DNA of 11,796 nucleotides from Gallionellaceae bacterium UBA6222. GTDB taxonomy: Bacteria; Pseudomonadota; Gammaproteobacteria; Burkholderiales; Gallionellaceae. The notes beneath the pieces are model-generated. The model was not told where the DNA came from and ran no database searches. It worked only from the letters and a program-made list of their open reading frames with translations. The stretch's first letter is position 1. Each line of letters opens with the position of its first letter. This document shows positions 1-6,590 of this stretch, one piece after another. Location of the stretch: positions 1-11,796 of the forward strand of contig DISA01000086.1 in the NCBI GenBank assembly GCA_002421915.1. The letters run 5' to 3'. The position numbers were made by a program, and so were the translations under genes.

Positions 1-475
1 CGATTCTTAACCGGACACTAGTGATCTTGGCCGTAAACATGAACGGGATCACCTGCAGGCAGGCCATCCGTCCCGCTTCAACCACGTTACCCGGCAACCG
101 CAGATCCTCAAGCAGAACGAACGGCAGAAACCACGACAGCAACACCATCAACAACTCAAAACCGGAGACTTTCAGGAAGACCGTGTTTTTCCGGAAGACC
201 AGCTTGACCACAACCCACGCCGCCGCAAGCACGGAAATCACCTGCAAATAGGCACCGGGCCGGAATGTTCCGGTCGCGGCACCCAGGTTATAAATGAACA
301 CCATGGCAAAGATCGACACATACACCGCGCCATACAACATACCGCGGTTAACCTGCGTGCGGCTCACACAATAAAACACCGTCACCCCGGCCAGCAGAAG
401 CAATGCCAATGCCTCGCTCCGGCTTAATTCCGGCAAAGGGAAAAACAGCGCAGGAACGCACTGATTTGGTGAGGT
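1..475 (-). pseudogene. 5'-truncated polytopic membrane protein, MraY/WecA-like C-terminal region (partial)
   Basis: The minus strand is open from 475 to the window edge and encodes about 158 residues with five likely membrane helices, for example around LALLLLAGVTVFYCV, YGAVYVSIFAMVFIYN and FELLMVLLSWFLPFVLL. The order of helices, a charged loop (VFRKNTVFLKVSGFE) and a last helix starting with VVEAGRMACLQ resemble, from memory, the C-terminal extension of MraY/WecA-like undecaprenyl-phosphate sugar-1-phosphate transferases of exopolysaccharide loci. The catalytic N-terminal half of such an enzyme is not present. There is no in-frame ATG before about codon 35. An ATG with a good AGGA ribosome-binding site at 500-502 is in the same frame but is followed by a TAA at 476-478, its ninth codon. 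I read this as a truncated or broken gene whose 3' end lies outside the window. It could instead be another small membrane protein using a TTG or GTG start. The family assignment is tentative. Confidence 0.45.
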
Positions 476-481
476 TTACAA

Positions 482-505
482 TTCCAACCCGACAGGTTTC
501 ATTGT
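482..505 (-). repeat. Half copy of the nuoL-nuoM palindromic repeat
   Basis: Read on the minus strand, this stretch has ACAATGAA followed three bases later by TGTCGGGTTG. The same two blocks, two bases apart, occur in the nuoL-nuoM spacer at 10778-10796. Only one arm of the palindrome is present here; the AACCCGAC partner arm is missing on the downstream side. It lies just after amtB and before the truncated membrane gene. It is probably a decayed copy of the same dispersed element. Confidence 0.45.
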
Positions 506-517
506 TTCCTATCACAC

Positions 518-552
518 AAAAAATCACCACCCCGATTCGCGCTCCGGTGTGG
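518..552 (-). terminator. Possible intrinsic terminator overlapping the amtB 3' end
   Basis: On the minus strand CCAC-A-CCG (545-552) can pair with CGG-G-GTGG (527-534) around a 10-nt loop, giving seven base pairs with one A-G mismatch. The amtB stop codon (524-526) and then six T (518-523) follow. The three-base gap between stem and T-tract and the internal mismatch make it a weak terminator. Confidence 0.4.
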
Positions 553-1726
553 CACTGATTCTGTGGATGCTCAAGTCGGCACCGTTGAATTCTTCTTCCT
601 GATCGAGGCGGATGCCAACCAGTTTCCTTATCAGACCATAGACGATGTAGCCGCCGCTGAAGGCGATGCCGACACCCAGCAGAGTGCCAATAAGTTGCGA
701 CATGAAGCTGACGCCGCCAATACCGCCCAACGCTTTTGTACCGAAAATACCCGCTGCGATACCGCCCCACGCGCCACACAAGCCGTGCAACGGCCACACG
801 CCAAGCACGTCATCGATTTTCCAACGGTTCTGGGTGAGGGTGAACATGAGGACGAACAGGGCACCGGCCACGCCGCCGACGATGAGCGCACCGATGGGAT
901 GGAAGACATCCGACCCGGCACAGACGGCGACCAGCCCAGCGAGCGGGCCGTTGTGCACGAAACCGGGGTCGTTCTTGCCCAGCCACAGTGCGGTGAGGGT
1001 GCCCCCGACCATGGCCATCAGCGAGTTGACGGCGACAAGACCGCTGATGCCGGTAATATTTTGTGCCGACATGACGTTGAAGCCGAACCAGCCGACGGTA
1101 AGTATCCACGCGCCGAGGGCAAGAAAGGGGATGCTGGAAGGCGGATGCGCGGAGACACGCCCCTCTTTGGTGTAACGGCCGTGCCGTGCACCGAGCAAAA
1201 GCACCGCCGCGAGGCCGACCCAGCCACCCACAGCATGCACCACGACCGATCCGGCGAAATCATGGAAGCCCGCATCAAATGTGGCTTTTAACCAAGTCTG
1301 AATGCCGAAATGGCCGTTCCATGCAATGCCTTCAAAAAAGGGATAAACGAGGCCCACCAGGAGGAAGGTAGCAGCAAGTTGCGGATTGAATCTGGCACGC
1401 TCTGCAATGCCGCCGGAGACGATGGCGGGAATGGCGGCGGCGAAAGTCATCAGGAAGAAAAACTTGACCAGATCGTAGCCGTTCTTTTGCGCCAGTTGCT
1501 CCGCCCCGCTGAAAAAATGGATACCGTAAGCAATGCCGTAACCGATGAAAAAATAGGCGATGGTGGAGACGGCAAGGTCGCTGATGATCTTGACCAGTGC
1601 ATTGACCTGGTTCTTTTTGCGCACCGTACCGAGTTCAAGGAAGGCAAATCCCGCGTGCATCGCCAGCACCATGATGGCACCCAGCAGAATGAATAGCGCA
1701 TCTGTACTGACTTTCAGTTCTTCCAT
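524..1726 (-). CDS. amtB: Ammonium transporter AmtB (Amt/MEP family)
   Basis: Encodes a 400-residue inner-membrane channel for ammonium uptake. The twin pore histidines of the family are present: H164 in DFAGSVVVHAVGG and H314 in DDVLGVWPLHGLCGAWG. D156, at the position of the structural aspartate (DFAG), and the NGPLAGLVAVCAG signature (259-271) are also there, with about eleven hydrophobic helices. The ATG at 1726 is chosen because GGAG sits just upstream and the N-terminus (MEELKVSTDALFILLGAIMV) then begins directly before the first helix. The frame is open back to 1876, but that extension would cross the sigma-54 promoter. No cleavable signal peptide is evident, unlike E. coli AmtB. The cytoplasmic tail reads GADLSIHRISATPE, a variant of the GLD..EHG tail that contacts PII protein. 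No glnK lies next to it: upstream is the Nudix gene and downstream a gene remnant. Expression is probably nitrogen-regulated (see the sites at 1760-1885). Confidence 0.96.
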   Translation of the reverse strand: MEELKVSTDALFILLGAIMVLAMHAGFAFLELGTVRKKNQVNALVKIISDLAVSTIAYFFIGYGIAYGIHFFSGAEQLAQKNGYDLVKFFFLMTFAAAIPAIVSGGIAERARFNPQLAATFLLVGLVYPFFEGIAWNGHFGIQTWLKATFDAGFHDFAGSVVVHAVGGWVGLAAVLLLGARHGRYTKEGRVSAHPPSSIPFLALGAWILTVGWFGFNVMSAQNITGISGLVAVNSLMAMVGGTLTALWLGKNDPGFVHNGPLAGLVAVCAGSDVFHPIGALIVGGVAGALFVLMFTLTQNRWKIDDVLGVWPLHGLCGAWGGIAAGIFGTKALGGIGGVSFMSQLIGTLLGVGIAFSGGYIVYGLIRKLVGIRLDQEEEFNGADLSIHRISATPERESGW

Positions 1727-1759
1727 GACATCTCCGCCAAAGTCCAATTGCGGAAATGT

Positions 1760-1776
1760 AAGCAATCTATGTGCCA
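1760..1776 (-). promoter_or_regulatory. Sigma-54 (RpoN) promoter of amtB
   Basis: The minus strand reads TGGCAC-ATAGA-TTGCT, an exact match to the -24/-12 consensus TGGCAC-N5-TTGCW. The predicted transcription start is near 1750, giving a leader of about 24 nt that contains the GGAG ribosome-binding site of amtB. Confidence 0.88.
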
Positions 1777-1782
1777 GCAAAT

Positions 1783-1795
1783 ACAGGGGTTGATT
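1783..1795 (-). promoter_or_regulatory. IHF-like site upstream of the amtB sigma-54 promoter
   Basis: The minus strand reads AATCAA-CCCC-TGT against the IHF consensus WATCAA-N4-TTR, so the first half is perfect and the TTR part is imperfect. It lies between the NtrC-like sites and the sigma-54 promoter, where IHF commonly bends DNA, although it is rather close to -24. Confidence 0.35.
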
Positions 1796-1811
1796 TATAG
1801 AGATTTTTTCT

Positions 1812-1832
1812 GCGCCTTGGCGGACAAGGCAC
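1812..1832. repeat. Inverted repeat between enhancer and promoter
   Basis: GCGCCTTG (1812-1819) and CAAGGCAC (1825-1832) pair over eight positions with one G-T wobble around a 5-nt loop. On the minus strand the hairpin is followed by an A-tract, not a T-tract, so it is not a normal terminator for the Nudix operon. Its role is unknown; it could be a protein-binding site or a rho-independent stem acting on plus-strand transcription only poorly. Confidence 0.4.
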
Positions 1833-1838
1833 GCCGCG

Positions 1839-1855
1839 TTCACCAAGATGGTGCC
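1839..1855 (-). promoter_or_regulatory. NtrC-binding site, promoter-proximal
   Basis: The minus strand reads GGCACCATCTTGGTGAA, matching the NtrC dyad TGCACYAWWWTGGTGCA at 14 of 17 positions. Its centre is about 97 bp upstream of the predicted amtB start. It pairs with a second site 30 bp further upstream, the arrangement of an NtrC enhancer. Confidence 0.7.
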
Positions 1856-1868
1856 TGCCGATGAGCAA

Positions 1869-1885
1869 TGCACCAAAACGAGGCC
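1869..1885 (-). promoter_or_regulatory. NtrC-binding site, promoter-distal
   Basis: The minus strand reads GGCCTCGTTTTGGTGCA, matching the NtrC dyad at 13 of 17 positions with a perfect right half (TTTTGGTGCA) and a poor left half. Its centre is 30 bp, close to three helical turns, from the proximal site. It directly abuts the stop codon of the Nudix gene. Confidence 0.6.
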
Positions 1886-2440
1886 TTATGTTGATGCGCG
1901 CCATTCCCCGTTCAGCACCTTCTCCAGCCAGAACAGGCCGACGATGGTCTTGCTGTCGTCGATCTTGCCCGCCCTTACCCACTCCAGTGCATCTTCCAGC
2001 GAAAGCTCGAACACTTCGAGGAACTCGCCTTCGTCCAGCTTGCTGCCCTGGTGTGTCAGTCCACGCGCAAGGAAGTATTCCATGCGCTCGTCGGAATAGC
2101 CGATGCACGGCCAGGCGGTGGTGAGGTGGGTCCACTCGCGCGCGACATAGCCGGTCTCTTCAAGCAGTTCGCGTTGCGCGGTGATAAGGATGTCTTCACC
2201 CTCGTCGATTTTGCCGGCGGGCAGTTCGATAAATTCGCGATGGAGCGGATAACGGTATTGCCGCTCCATCACCAGTTTGCCGTTGTCAAGCAAGGCCAGC
2301 ATGGCGACTGCGCCGGGATGGGTGAGGTATTCCCGCGTGCTGCGGCTGCCGTCGGGTAGCTGCACGTTATCCTTCAGCACTTCGAGGAAGCCGCCTGCAT
2401 ACATCACCCGGCTATCGAGCTGTTTCTCGGTCAAATCCAT
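1886..2440 (-). CDS. Nudix hydrolase, ADP-ribose pyrophosphatase type (NudF-like)
   Basis: A 184-residue Nudix enzyme, of a type that hydrolyses ADP-ribose to AMP and ribose 5-phosphate in the cytoplasm. The full Nudix box is at residues 76-98: G76, E82 and the RELLEETGY core with the metal-binding glutamates E94 and E95. The last position is Y rather than the usual aliphatic residue. The strand before it (HREFIELPAGKID) and the downstream PCIGYSDERMEYFLA segment are typical of ADP-ribose pyrophosphatases rather than MutT or Ap4A hydrolases. Length fits the family. The ATG at 2440 lies one base beyond the SPFH gene's TGA, so the two are probably translationally coupled as the last genes of the nfeD-SPFH-nudix operon. 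Substrate assignment rests on family resemblance; other nucleoside diphosphate sugars are possible. Confidence 0.88.
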   Translation of the reverse strand: MDLTEKQLDSRVMYAGGFLEVLKDNVQLPDGSRSTREYLTHPGAVAMLALLDNGKLVMERQYRYPLHREFIELPAGKIDEGEDILITAQRELLEETGYVAREWTHLTTAWPCIGYSDERMEYFLARGLTHQGSKLDEGEFLEVFELSLEDALEWVRAGKIDDSKTIVGLFWLEKVLNGEWRAST

Positions 2441-2441
2441 A

Positions 2442-3347
2442 TCAGGTTTTCTTTATCACCTGCATCGCGGTCGCCACCATCCCGGCGATGTCGGCGGCGT
2501 TGCCGGGCAGGATCATGGTGTTGCCCTGCTTGGCGATGTTGCCGAAGGCATCGACAAATTTCTCCGCGACTTTGAGATTGACCGCAGTCAACCCGCCTTC
2601 GCTCTGGATCGCGGCCGCGACGACGCGCAGTGATTCGGCCGTCGCATTGGCGACCAGCAACAAGGCCTCCGCTTCGCCCTGTGCGTTGTTGATTGCGGCC
2701 TGGCGCGTACCTTCGGATTCACGGATGGAGGCGGTCATCAGACCTTCCGCCAGATTGATCTCTTCCTGTTTCTTGCCTTCCGATTGGGCGATCAACGCGC
2801 GCTTTTCACGCTCGGCGGTAATCTGCTTCTGCATCGCGGCCAATACTTGTTGCGGCGGCGTGATGTCCTTGATCTCGTAGCGCAGCACTTTTACGCCCCA
2901 GGTGGGACTGGCTTCATCCAGCGCGAACACCACGGTGCGGTTGATTGCCTCGCGGTCTTCCAGCAATTTGTCCAGGTCGCGCTTGCCGCATTCGGAGCGC
3001 AACGCGGTCTGCGCCAGCATGGTGATGGCGGCCAGATAGTTGGAAGTACCGTAACTGGCGCGCGCCGCATCGGTCACCTGGTAATACAGCACGCCGTCCA
3101 CCTGTACCTGGGTGTTGTCGCGCGTGATGCAGACCTGCGGCTCAATGTCGATGGGAAACTCGGTGAGACGGTGCCGATAGGCGACACGATCCATGAACGG
3201 GATGACGATGTTCAAACCCGGCTCCAGTGTCCGGTTGTATTTGCCGAAGCGCTCGACCACCCAGGCGTTTTGCTGCGGCACGATCTTGATTGTCTGAAAT
3301 GCCAGGAAGACGGCAAAGGCTCCCAATACGATGACGAAAAGATCCAT
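2442..3347 (-). CDS. SPFH/stomatin-like membrane protein (QmcA/paraslipin family)
   Basis: A 301-residue protein with an N-terminal membrane helix (residues 3-20), then an SPFH/Band 7 domain (about 21-180, starting KIVPQQNAWVVERFGKYNRT), then an Ala/Glu-rich segment (about 170-245, with EKRALIAQSEGKKQEEINLA and NAQGEAEALLLVANATAESL) that should form the oligomerisation coiled coil. The last part ends in the IAKQGNTMILPGNAADIAGM motif seen in QmcA proteins. Such proteins form large cytoplasmic-membrane rings or microdomains and work with NfeD proteins and often FtsH. Here the nfeD gene is immediately upstream, which supports the pairing. The ATG at 3347 has an excellent ribosome-binding site: TAAGGAG, in which the TAA is the nfeD stop codon. 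The C-terminal end is one base before the Nudix start. Confidence 0.93.
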   Translation of the reverse strand: MDLFVIVLGAFAVFLAFQTIKIVPQQNAWVVERFGKYNRTLEPGLNIVIPFMDRVAYRHRLTEFPIDIEPQVCITRDNTQVQVDGVLYYQVTDAARASYGTSNYLAAITMLAQTALRSECGKRDLDKLLEDREAINRTVVFALDEASPTWGVKVLRYEIKDITPPQQVLAAMQKQITAEREKRALIAQSEGKKQEEINLAEGLMTASIRESEGTRQAAINNAQGEAEALLLVANATAESLRVVAAAIQSEGGLTAVNLKVAEKFVDAFGNIAKQGNTMILPGNAADIAGMVATAMQVIKKT

Positions 3348-3360
3348 GTGATTCTCCTTA
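3348..3360 (-). promoter_or_regulatory. Ribosome-binding site overlapping the nfeD stop codon
   Basis: The minus strand reads TAAGGAG then seven bases and the ATG of the SPFH gene at 3347. The TAA of nfeD forms the start of a near-perfect Shine-Dalgarno sequence, so a ribosome ending nfeD stands on the initiation site of its partner. This suggests translational coupling and balanced amounts of the two proteins. Confidence 0.7.
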
Positions 3361-3774
3361 TTCGATGATTAGGCAGCTGCCTGAAATATCCCTGATACGC
3401 CAGACCTGGCGCGTGCGATCGGCCGCCGTATGGTCGGCCAGCCGCGCCTGCCATTCCGCGCCGCGATAACTGACGCGCAGATTGTGGTCGTCGGCCCAGC
3501 CGACCACGCGCACCTCCTGCCCGATGTCGTTGGCCAGATTGGGATGTTCATCCGGTCGTGCGGAACGCTTTTTCCAGCCGTAGATCCACGCCACGCTGCC
3601 CGTGCAAAGCACGGCGGCGACGACGACCTGAATACTCCACGAAGCGCCCAAATAGGCGGCCGCCCCGGCGACCAGCAACCCCAGCGCCACGGCCAGCAGA
3701 TAGAACGTGCCGCTGAACATTTCGGCGATCACCAGCACCACCGCGGCCAGCCACCAGATCCAATGTGCATCCAT
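3358..3774 (-). CDS. NfeD-like membrane protein, short form
   Basis: A 138-residue protein with three hydrophobic segments (about residues 5-20, 24-42 and 47-66), then a basic stretch (GWKKRSARPDEHPN) and a C-terminal domain (about 83-138, NDIGQEVRVVGWADDHNLRV..YRGAEWQARL) that fits the soluble OB-fold of the NfeD family. It is the short class without the serine protease domain and partners SPFH proteins in the inner membrane. The ATG at 3774 is chosen because GAAGGA precedes it by seven bases and the membrane segment starts at once (MDAHWIWWLAAVVLVIAEMF). A longer frame to 3885 would run through the hairpin at 3829-3850 and encodes no plausible extension. It is the first gene of the nfeD-SPFH-nudix operon. 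Confidence 0.88.
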   Translation of the reverse strand: MDAHWIWWLAAVVLVIAEMFSGTFYLLAVALGLLVAGAAAYLGASWSIQVVVAAVLCTGSVAWIYGWKKRSARPDEHPNLANDIGQEVRVVGWADDHNLRVSYRGAEWQARLADHTAADRTRQVWRIRDISGSCLIIE

Positions 3775-3828
3775 CACATATTCCTTCGGGTTATCGGGGG
3801 TTGCATTGTGCCAGCTGGCGCTGCAAAT

Positions 3829-3850
3829 AAAAACTCCCGCCGTGGCGGGC
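3829..3850 (-). terminator. Intrinsic terminator after the MoxR-DUF58-DUF4129 operon
   Basis: On the minus strand CCCGC-CACG-GCGGG forms a five-pair GC stem with a four-base loop, followed by AGTTTTTATTT. It lies 108 bases past the stop of the DUF4129 gene and before nfeD, so it separates the two operons. The plus-strand decamer AAACTCCCGC (3831-3840) is identical to one arm of the hairpin after nuoN. Confidence 0.6.
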
Positions 3851-3957
3851 GTGCCCATGCCACACCACATGCCGTGGATGACCAACCAGATTGGCGCGCG
3901 TCCGGCATTGCGTTTCCTTTGCTTTCAATTCTTCGCCGGATTGTCCCGCTACCGGCG

Positions 3958-5301
3958 CTATACCTGGACCAGCCGGTACACCTGCCGATATAACTCGCGC
4001 ATGCGGTTCATCTGTTCTGCCGTGACAGGCCGCTTTCCATAGCGCGCATCCTCGAATAGTCCGGTGATTTCGGACAGCTCGCCGCGCATGGAACGGTGGA
4101 AACGGCTGACCTGCGCAAGGTATTCCGCCGTATTTGCCGATGGTTCGCGCTGCAAGTCCTGCAATGAGAACAGCCGCTCCATTGCCAGGTAATAGCGTCG
4201 CGCCACCGCCGCATCGTGTTGTTGCATTCCCATCAGACCCAGGCGCAGATAGTCCAGCCGCGTGAGCAACCAGATGCCGGTCTTCGCTTCGCGCATCAGC
4301 CGCCACAGCGCGTAGAGCAGCGCCAGAGAACCCAGCAGAAGCATGAACCGCACGATGGTGTTGCGGTTTTTGTCCAGCCATTCCTTGAACGATTGCCAGA
4401 TTTCCCGCAGGCTCTGCATCACCGGCTTCATGGTCACGGTGAGCCATTCGCTCGCATCGGCCATGCTATTGATTGTGGCGCGCTGCCATTCCGGCATACC
4501 GGGACGGCCGGCCGCTTTGCGCATTTCAGCGGGTGTTGCCCAGCCCGCGCCATACCCGCCGGTGCCGGAGGAATTGCCGCCCCCGCTGCCGCCGCCAGTC
4601 TGCTTCCCCCCCGTGGAGCCATTCTGCGGCTCGCCTTTGCCGGCAACAATGTTGCCGGGCTGACCCCAGCTCCAGACGAGAGAGTGCCATGTCACCTGGG
4701 GGGTGAGCGCATAGAGTGCCAGGCACAGCGCAAGGATCACCAGTGTCGCGGCGCCGATGGCCGTTCCCTGCGCGCCGATGACATGGTGCCCCAGGCTTTG
4801 CCGGCGCAGTTCGCTGGTAGTGCGATTGATCTGCTCCGCAACAAGGGTGAACACTACGGCGGTCACATAGGGCAGAAGATAGAACAGCATGGTCCAGTCG
4901 GCACGATAGTGCGATGCGGCGAACAGCACCATCACCACCGAGATGAGCAGGCCCAGATGGAGATGGCGGCGGGTGGTGGTGACGCAGTTGTAAGCGACTT
5001 GCAACATCGCCAGCATATAAAGCCCGGCGCGCGGGAATCCCCACATCGGGATAAAGATGATCACGGAAATCAGCGTGCCGAAGATCAGCCAATTGCGCAT
5101 TCTTCGTTGCCCCGTTTCCGTGGCTTCACCGTGCTGTTGCCAGCCGGTGCGCAGGTTGAGGGCAAACACGACCGACCACAGCATGACCTCGGTGGCGAAG
5201 CCGCCATACTGGATATCGAGAAAGGCGTTGCATGCCAGCGCCAGTGTCTGCGCGGCAAATAATCCGAGATAGGCCGGAAGATAATTCAGCGGCGGATTCA
5301 T
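3958..5301 (-). CDS. DUF4129 membrane protein with TgpA-like N-terminus, no transglutaminase core
   Basis: A 447-residue protein. Residues 1-200 hold about seven membrane helices resembling the N-terminal membrane block (DUF3488) of TgpA-type transglutaminases. Residues 227-253 are a glycine/serine-rich linker (runs such as TGGGSGGGNSSGTGG). Residues 254-312 are soluble and probably helical, 316-334 is a membrane helix, and 365-440 is a DUF4129 domain (ARRYYLAMERLF..., with PSANTAEYLAQV and EDARYGKRPVTAEQ). In TgpA the space between membrane block and DUF4129 carries a transglutaminase with a Cys-His-Asp triad. Here only C24, C106 and C193 exist, all in or next to membrane segments, so that enzyme is absent. 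The ATG at 5301 overlaps the DUF58 stop by four bases (ATGA), showing an operon with moxR and DUF58. No function is established; a membrane partner of the MoxR chaperone system is the likely role. Confidence 0.8.
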   Translation of the reverse strand: MNPPLNYLPAYLGLFAAQTLALACNAFLDIQYGGFATEVMLWSVVFALNLRTGWQQHGEATETGQRRMRNWLIFGTLISVIIFIPMWGFPRAGLYMLAMLQVAYNCVTTTRRHLHLGLLISVVMVLFAASHYRADWTMLFYLLPYVTAVVFTLVAEQINRTTSELRRQSLGHHVIGAQGTAIGAATLVILALCLALYALTPQVTWHSLVWSWGQPGNIVAGKGEPQNGSTGGKQTGGGSGGGNSSGTGGYGAGWATPAEMRKAAGRPGMPEWQRATINSMADASEWLTVTMKPVMQSLREIWQSFKEWLDKNRNTIVRFMLLLGSLALLYALWRLMREAKTGIWLLTRLDYLRLGLMGMQQHDAAVARRYYLAMERLFSLQDLQREPSANTAEYLAQVSRFHRSMRGELSEITGLFEDARYGKRPVTAEQMNRMRELYRQVYRLVQV

Positions 5302-6560
5302 GGATTGAATACCCTGACCAGATCGTCATTCTTGCGCAGCGTCAGATAGCCCACGCCCAGGTCGAGCAGTCCGGCCCACGGGGACGATGCGCCGGATTCT
5401 TTATCCAGAAATGTCCCGCGATCGAACGCTATCGCCAGCACGTAGGCGCCGCGCGCGCGCAGCAGGGCGACGGCCTGCAGGGTTTCGGCAACCCGCTCTT
5501 GCGGTTCGGCAAGAAACACCACGACGGTCTGCCCGTGGCGGCAGTTCATCGCAACGTTGTGCAACACTTTGGCGTAGGGAATGGCACCGTCGGCAGCAAC
5601 CACCGCCAGCGCATCCAGCATGTCGCGGTAGTGCGCTTCGCCGGAACCGAGGCCGACGGCAAGTTGCCGTGTGCCTTCGCCATGCAGCCGGACCGGCATG
5701 CCATTGCTGCACGCATAGCGCCCGATAGACGCCGCGATCCGCACGGCATACTCAAAACTGGAATGTTTGCCTTTGCCGGCACTGGCATTCGCCGACATAT
5801 CCAGCACGATATACAGCGAAGCGGAAGCCAGCGGCTCAAACTCTTTCACCATCAACTCGTTCAGGCGTGCCGTGGTCGGCCAGTGCACATGGCGCGGGTT
5901 GTCGCCGCGCCGGTATTCGCGCAGGCCGGAAAATTCCGCCGCGCCGGCTCCCTCGGGCAGCAAAAAGCCGCCGCGATGGATTTCACTGGGCGTGCCGGAC
6001 AGCGGCAGGGAAACAATGGGGAATACATCGGGGTAAATGGTCAGCGTCTGCACGCCGCCATTCTTTTGCTCGCGTGCTTCGATCAGTCCGAGCGGGAAGC
6101 TGGAAGCCAGCCCTACCGGGCCGAGCCGGTAATAACCGCGTTTCTCGCACAGCAGCGGCACATCAAAGCTGCGCGTCGCGTCACCGCCAATGTAGGCCAC
6201 CACGCCCAGCACTTTTTCTTCGGGGGTCGCATCGCCCTGCCCCGCACCGACAAAAGGCAGGTGATCCACCGCCTCCACCATGAAACGCGGCAGCCAGCCG
6301 TGATTGCACACCGTCACATGGAACAGGATGGTCTCGCCTTCCTCGGCGCGCTCCGGTCCGCTGCGCGTTACCGACAGCCGTTTCACCAGCCAGCGCGGCC
6401 AGGCAAATCCGGTAATCAGCGTCGCCAATAACAATGCGGCAATCGCCCAAGGCAGCGCCTGCCCGCGATTGATCGCTGCCGCATAAGCCACCAGCGTGAG
6501 GCCGGCCAGTACCAGCGGTTTGAGGTGGCGCGGATGCCAGGCAGGGAGGGTGAAGGTCAT
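5298..6560 (-). CDS. DUF58 domain protein, partner of MoxR
   Basis: A 420-residue protein with two N-terminal membrane helices (about residues 13-30 and 36-53), a beta-rich middle (about 60-190), and the DUF58 signature at 213-242 (LREYRRGDNPRHVHWPTTAR followed by NELMVKEFEP). The segment LYIVLDMSANAS (249-260) resembles the first strand and metal site of a von Willebrand A fold, with D254 and S256 kept and N258 where a third serine is usual. DUF58 proteins are encoded next to MoxR ATPases and are thought to present targets to them at the membrane. The ATG at 6560 is preferred; a TTG at 6584 would add eight residues, and neither has a convincing ribosome-binding site. It starts 30 bases after the moxR stop and overlaps the next gene by ATGA. 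Confidence 0.9.
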   Translation of the reverse strand: MTFTLPAWHPRHLKPLVLAGLTLVAYAAAINRGQALPWAIAALLLATLITGFAWPRWLVKRLSVTRSGPERAEEGETILFHVTVCNHGWLPRFMVEAVDHLPFVGAGQGDATPEEKVLGVVAYIGGDATRSFDVPLLCEKRGYYRLGPVGLASSFPLGLIEAREQKNGGVQTLTIYPDVFPIVSLPLSGTPSEIHRGGFLLPEGAGAAEFSGLREYRRGDNPRHVHWPTTARLNELMVKEFEPLASASLYIVLDMSANASAGKGKHSSFEYAVRIAASIGRYACSNGMPVRLHGEGTRQLAVGLGSGEAHYRDMLDALAVVAADGAIPYAKVLHNVAMNCRHGQTVVVFLAEPQERVAETLQAVALLRARGAYVLAIAFDRGTFLDKESGASSPWAGLLDLGVGYLTLRKNDDLVRVFNP

Positions 6561-6590
6561 CGCTTTATGCTGAACCTTGTGCAAATTATT

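Noticed and set aside
1..22. CCGGACAC near the left edge as a possible IS3-type inverted repeat end
   Set aside because: The outer bases are outside the window and no transposase sequence follows inward; the motif is too short to call.
563..1291. Long plus-strand open frame of 242 codons opposite amtB
   Set aside because: It is antisense to a clearly recognised transporter, and its composition fits a shadow frame of a GC-rich gene. The same holds for the long plus-strand frames at 4216-5262, 5232-6431, 6525-7634 and 9417-10379.
1727..1876. 50-residue N-terminal extension of AmtB in an open frame
   Set aside because: It would cross the sigma-54 promoter at 1760-1776 and has no family resemblance; the ATG at 1726 has a good ribosome-binding site.
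3798..3820. TGGCAC on the minus strand upstream of nfeD as a possible sigma-54 promoter
   Set aside because: No TTGC lies at the required five-base spacing; what follows is AATGCAACC. The nearby palindrome GCCAGCTGGC could be an operator, but nothing else supports it.
3775..3885. 37-residue N-terminal extension of the NfeD-like protein
   Set aside because: It runs through a terminator-like hairpin and lacks a ribosome-binding site; the ATG at 3774 has GAAGGA at the right distance.
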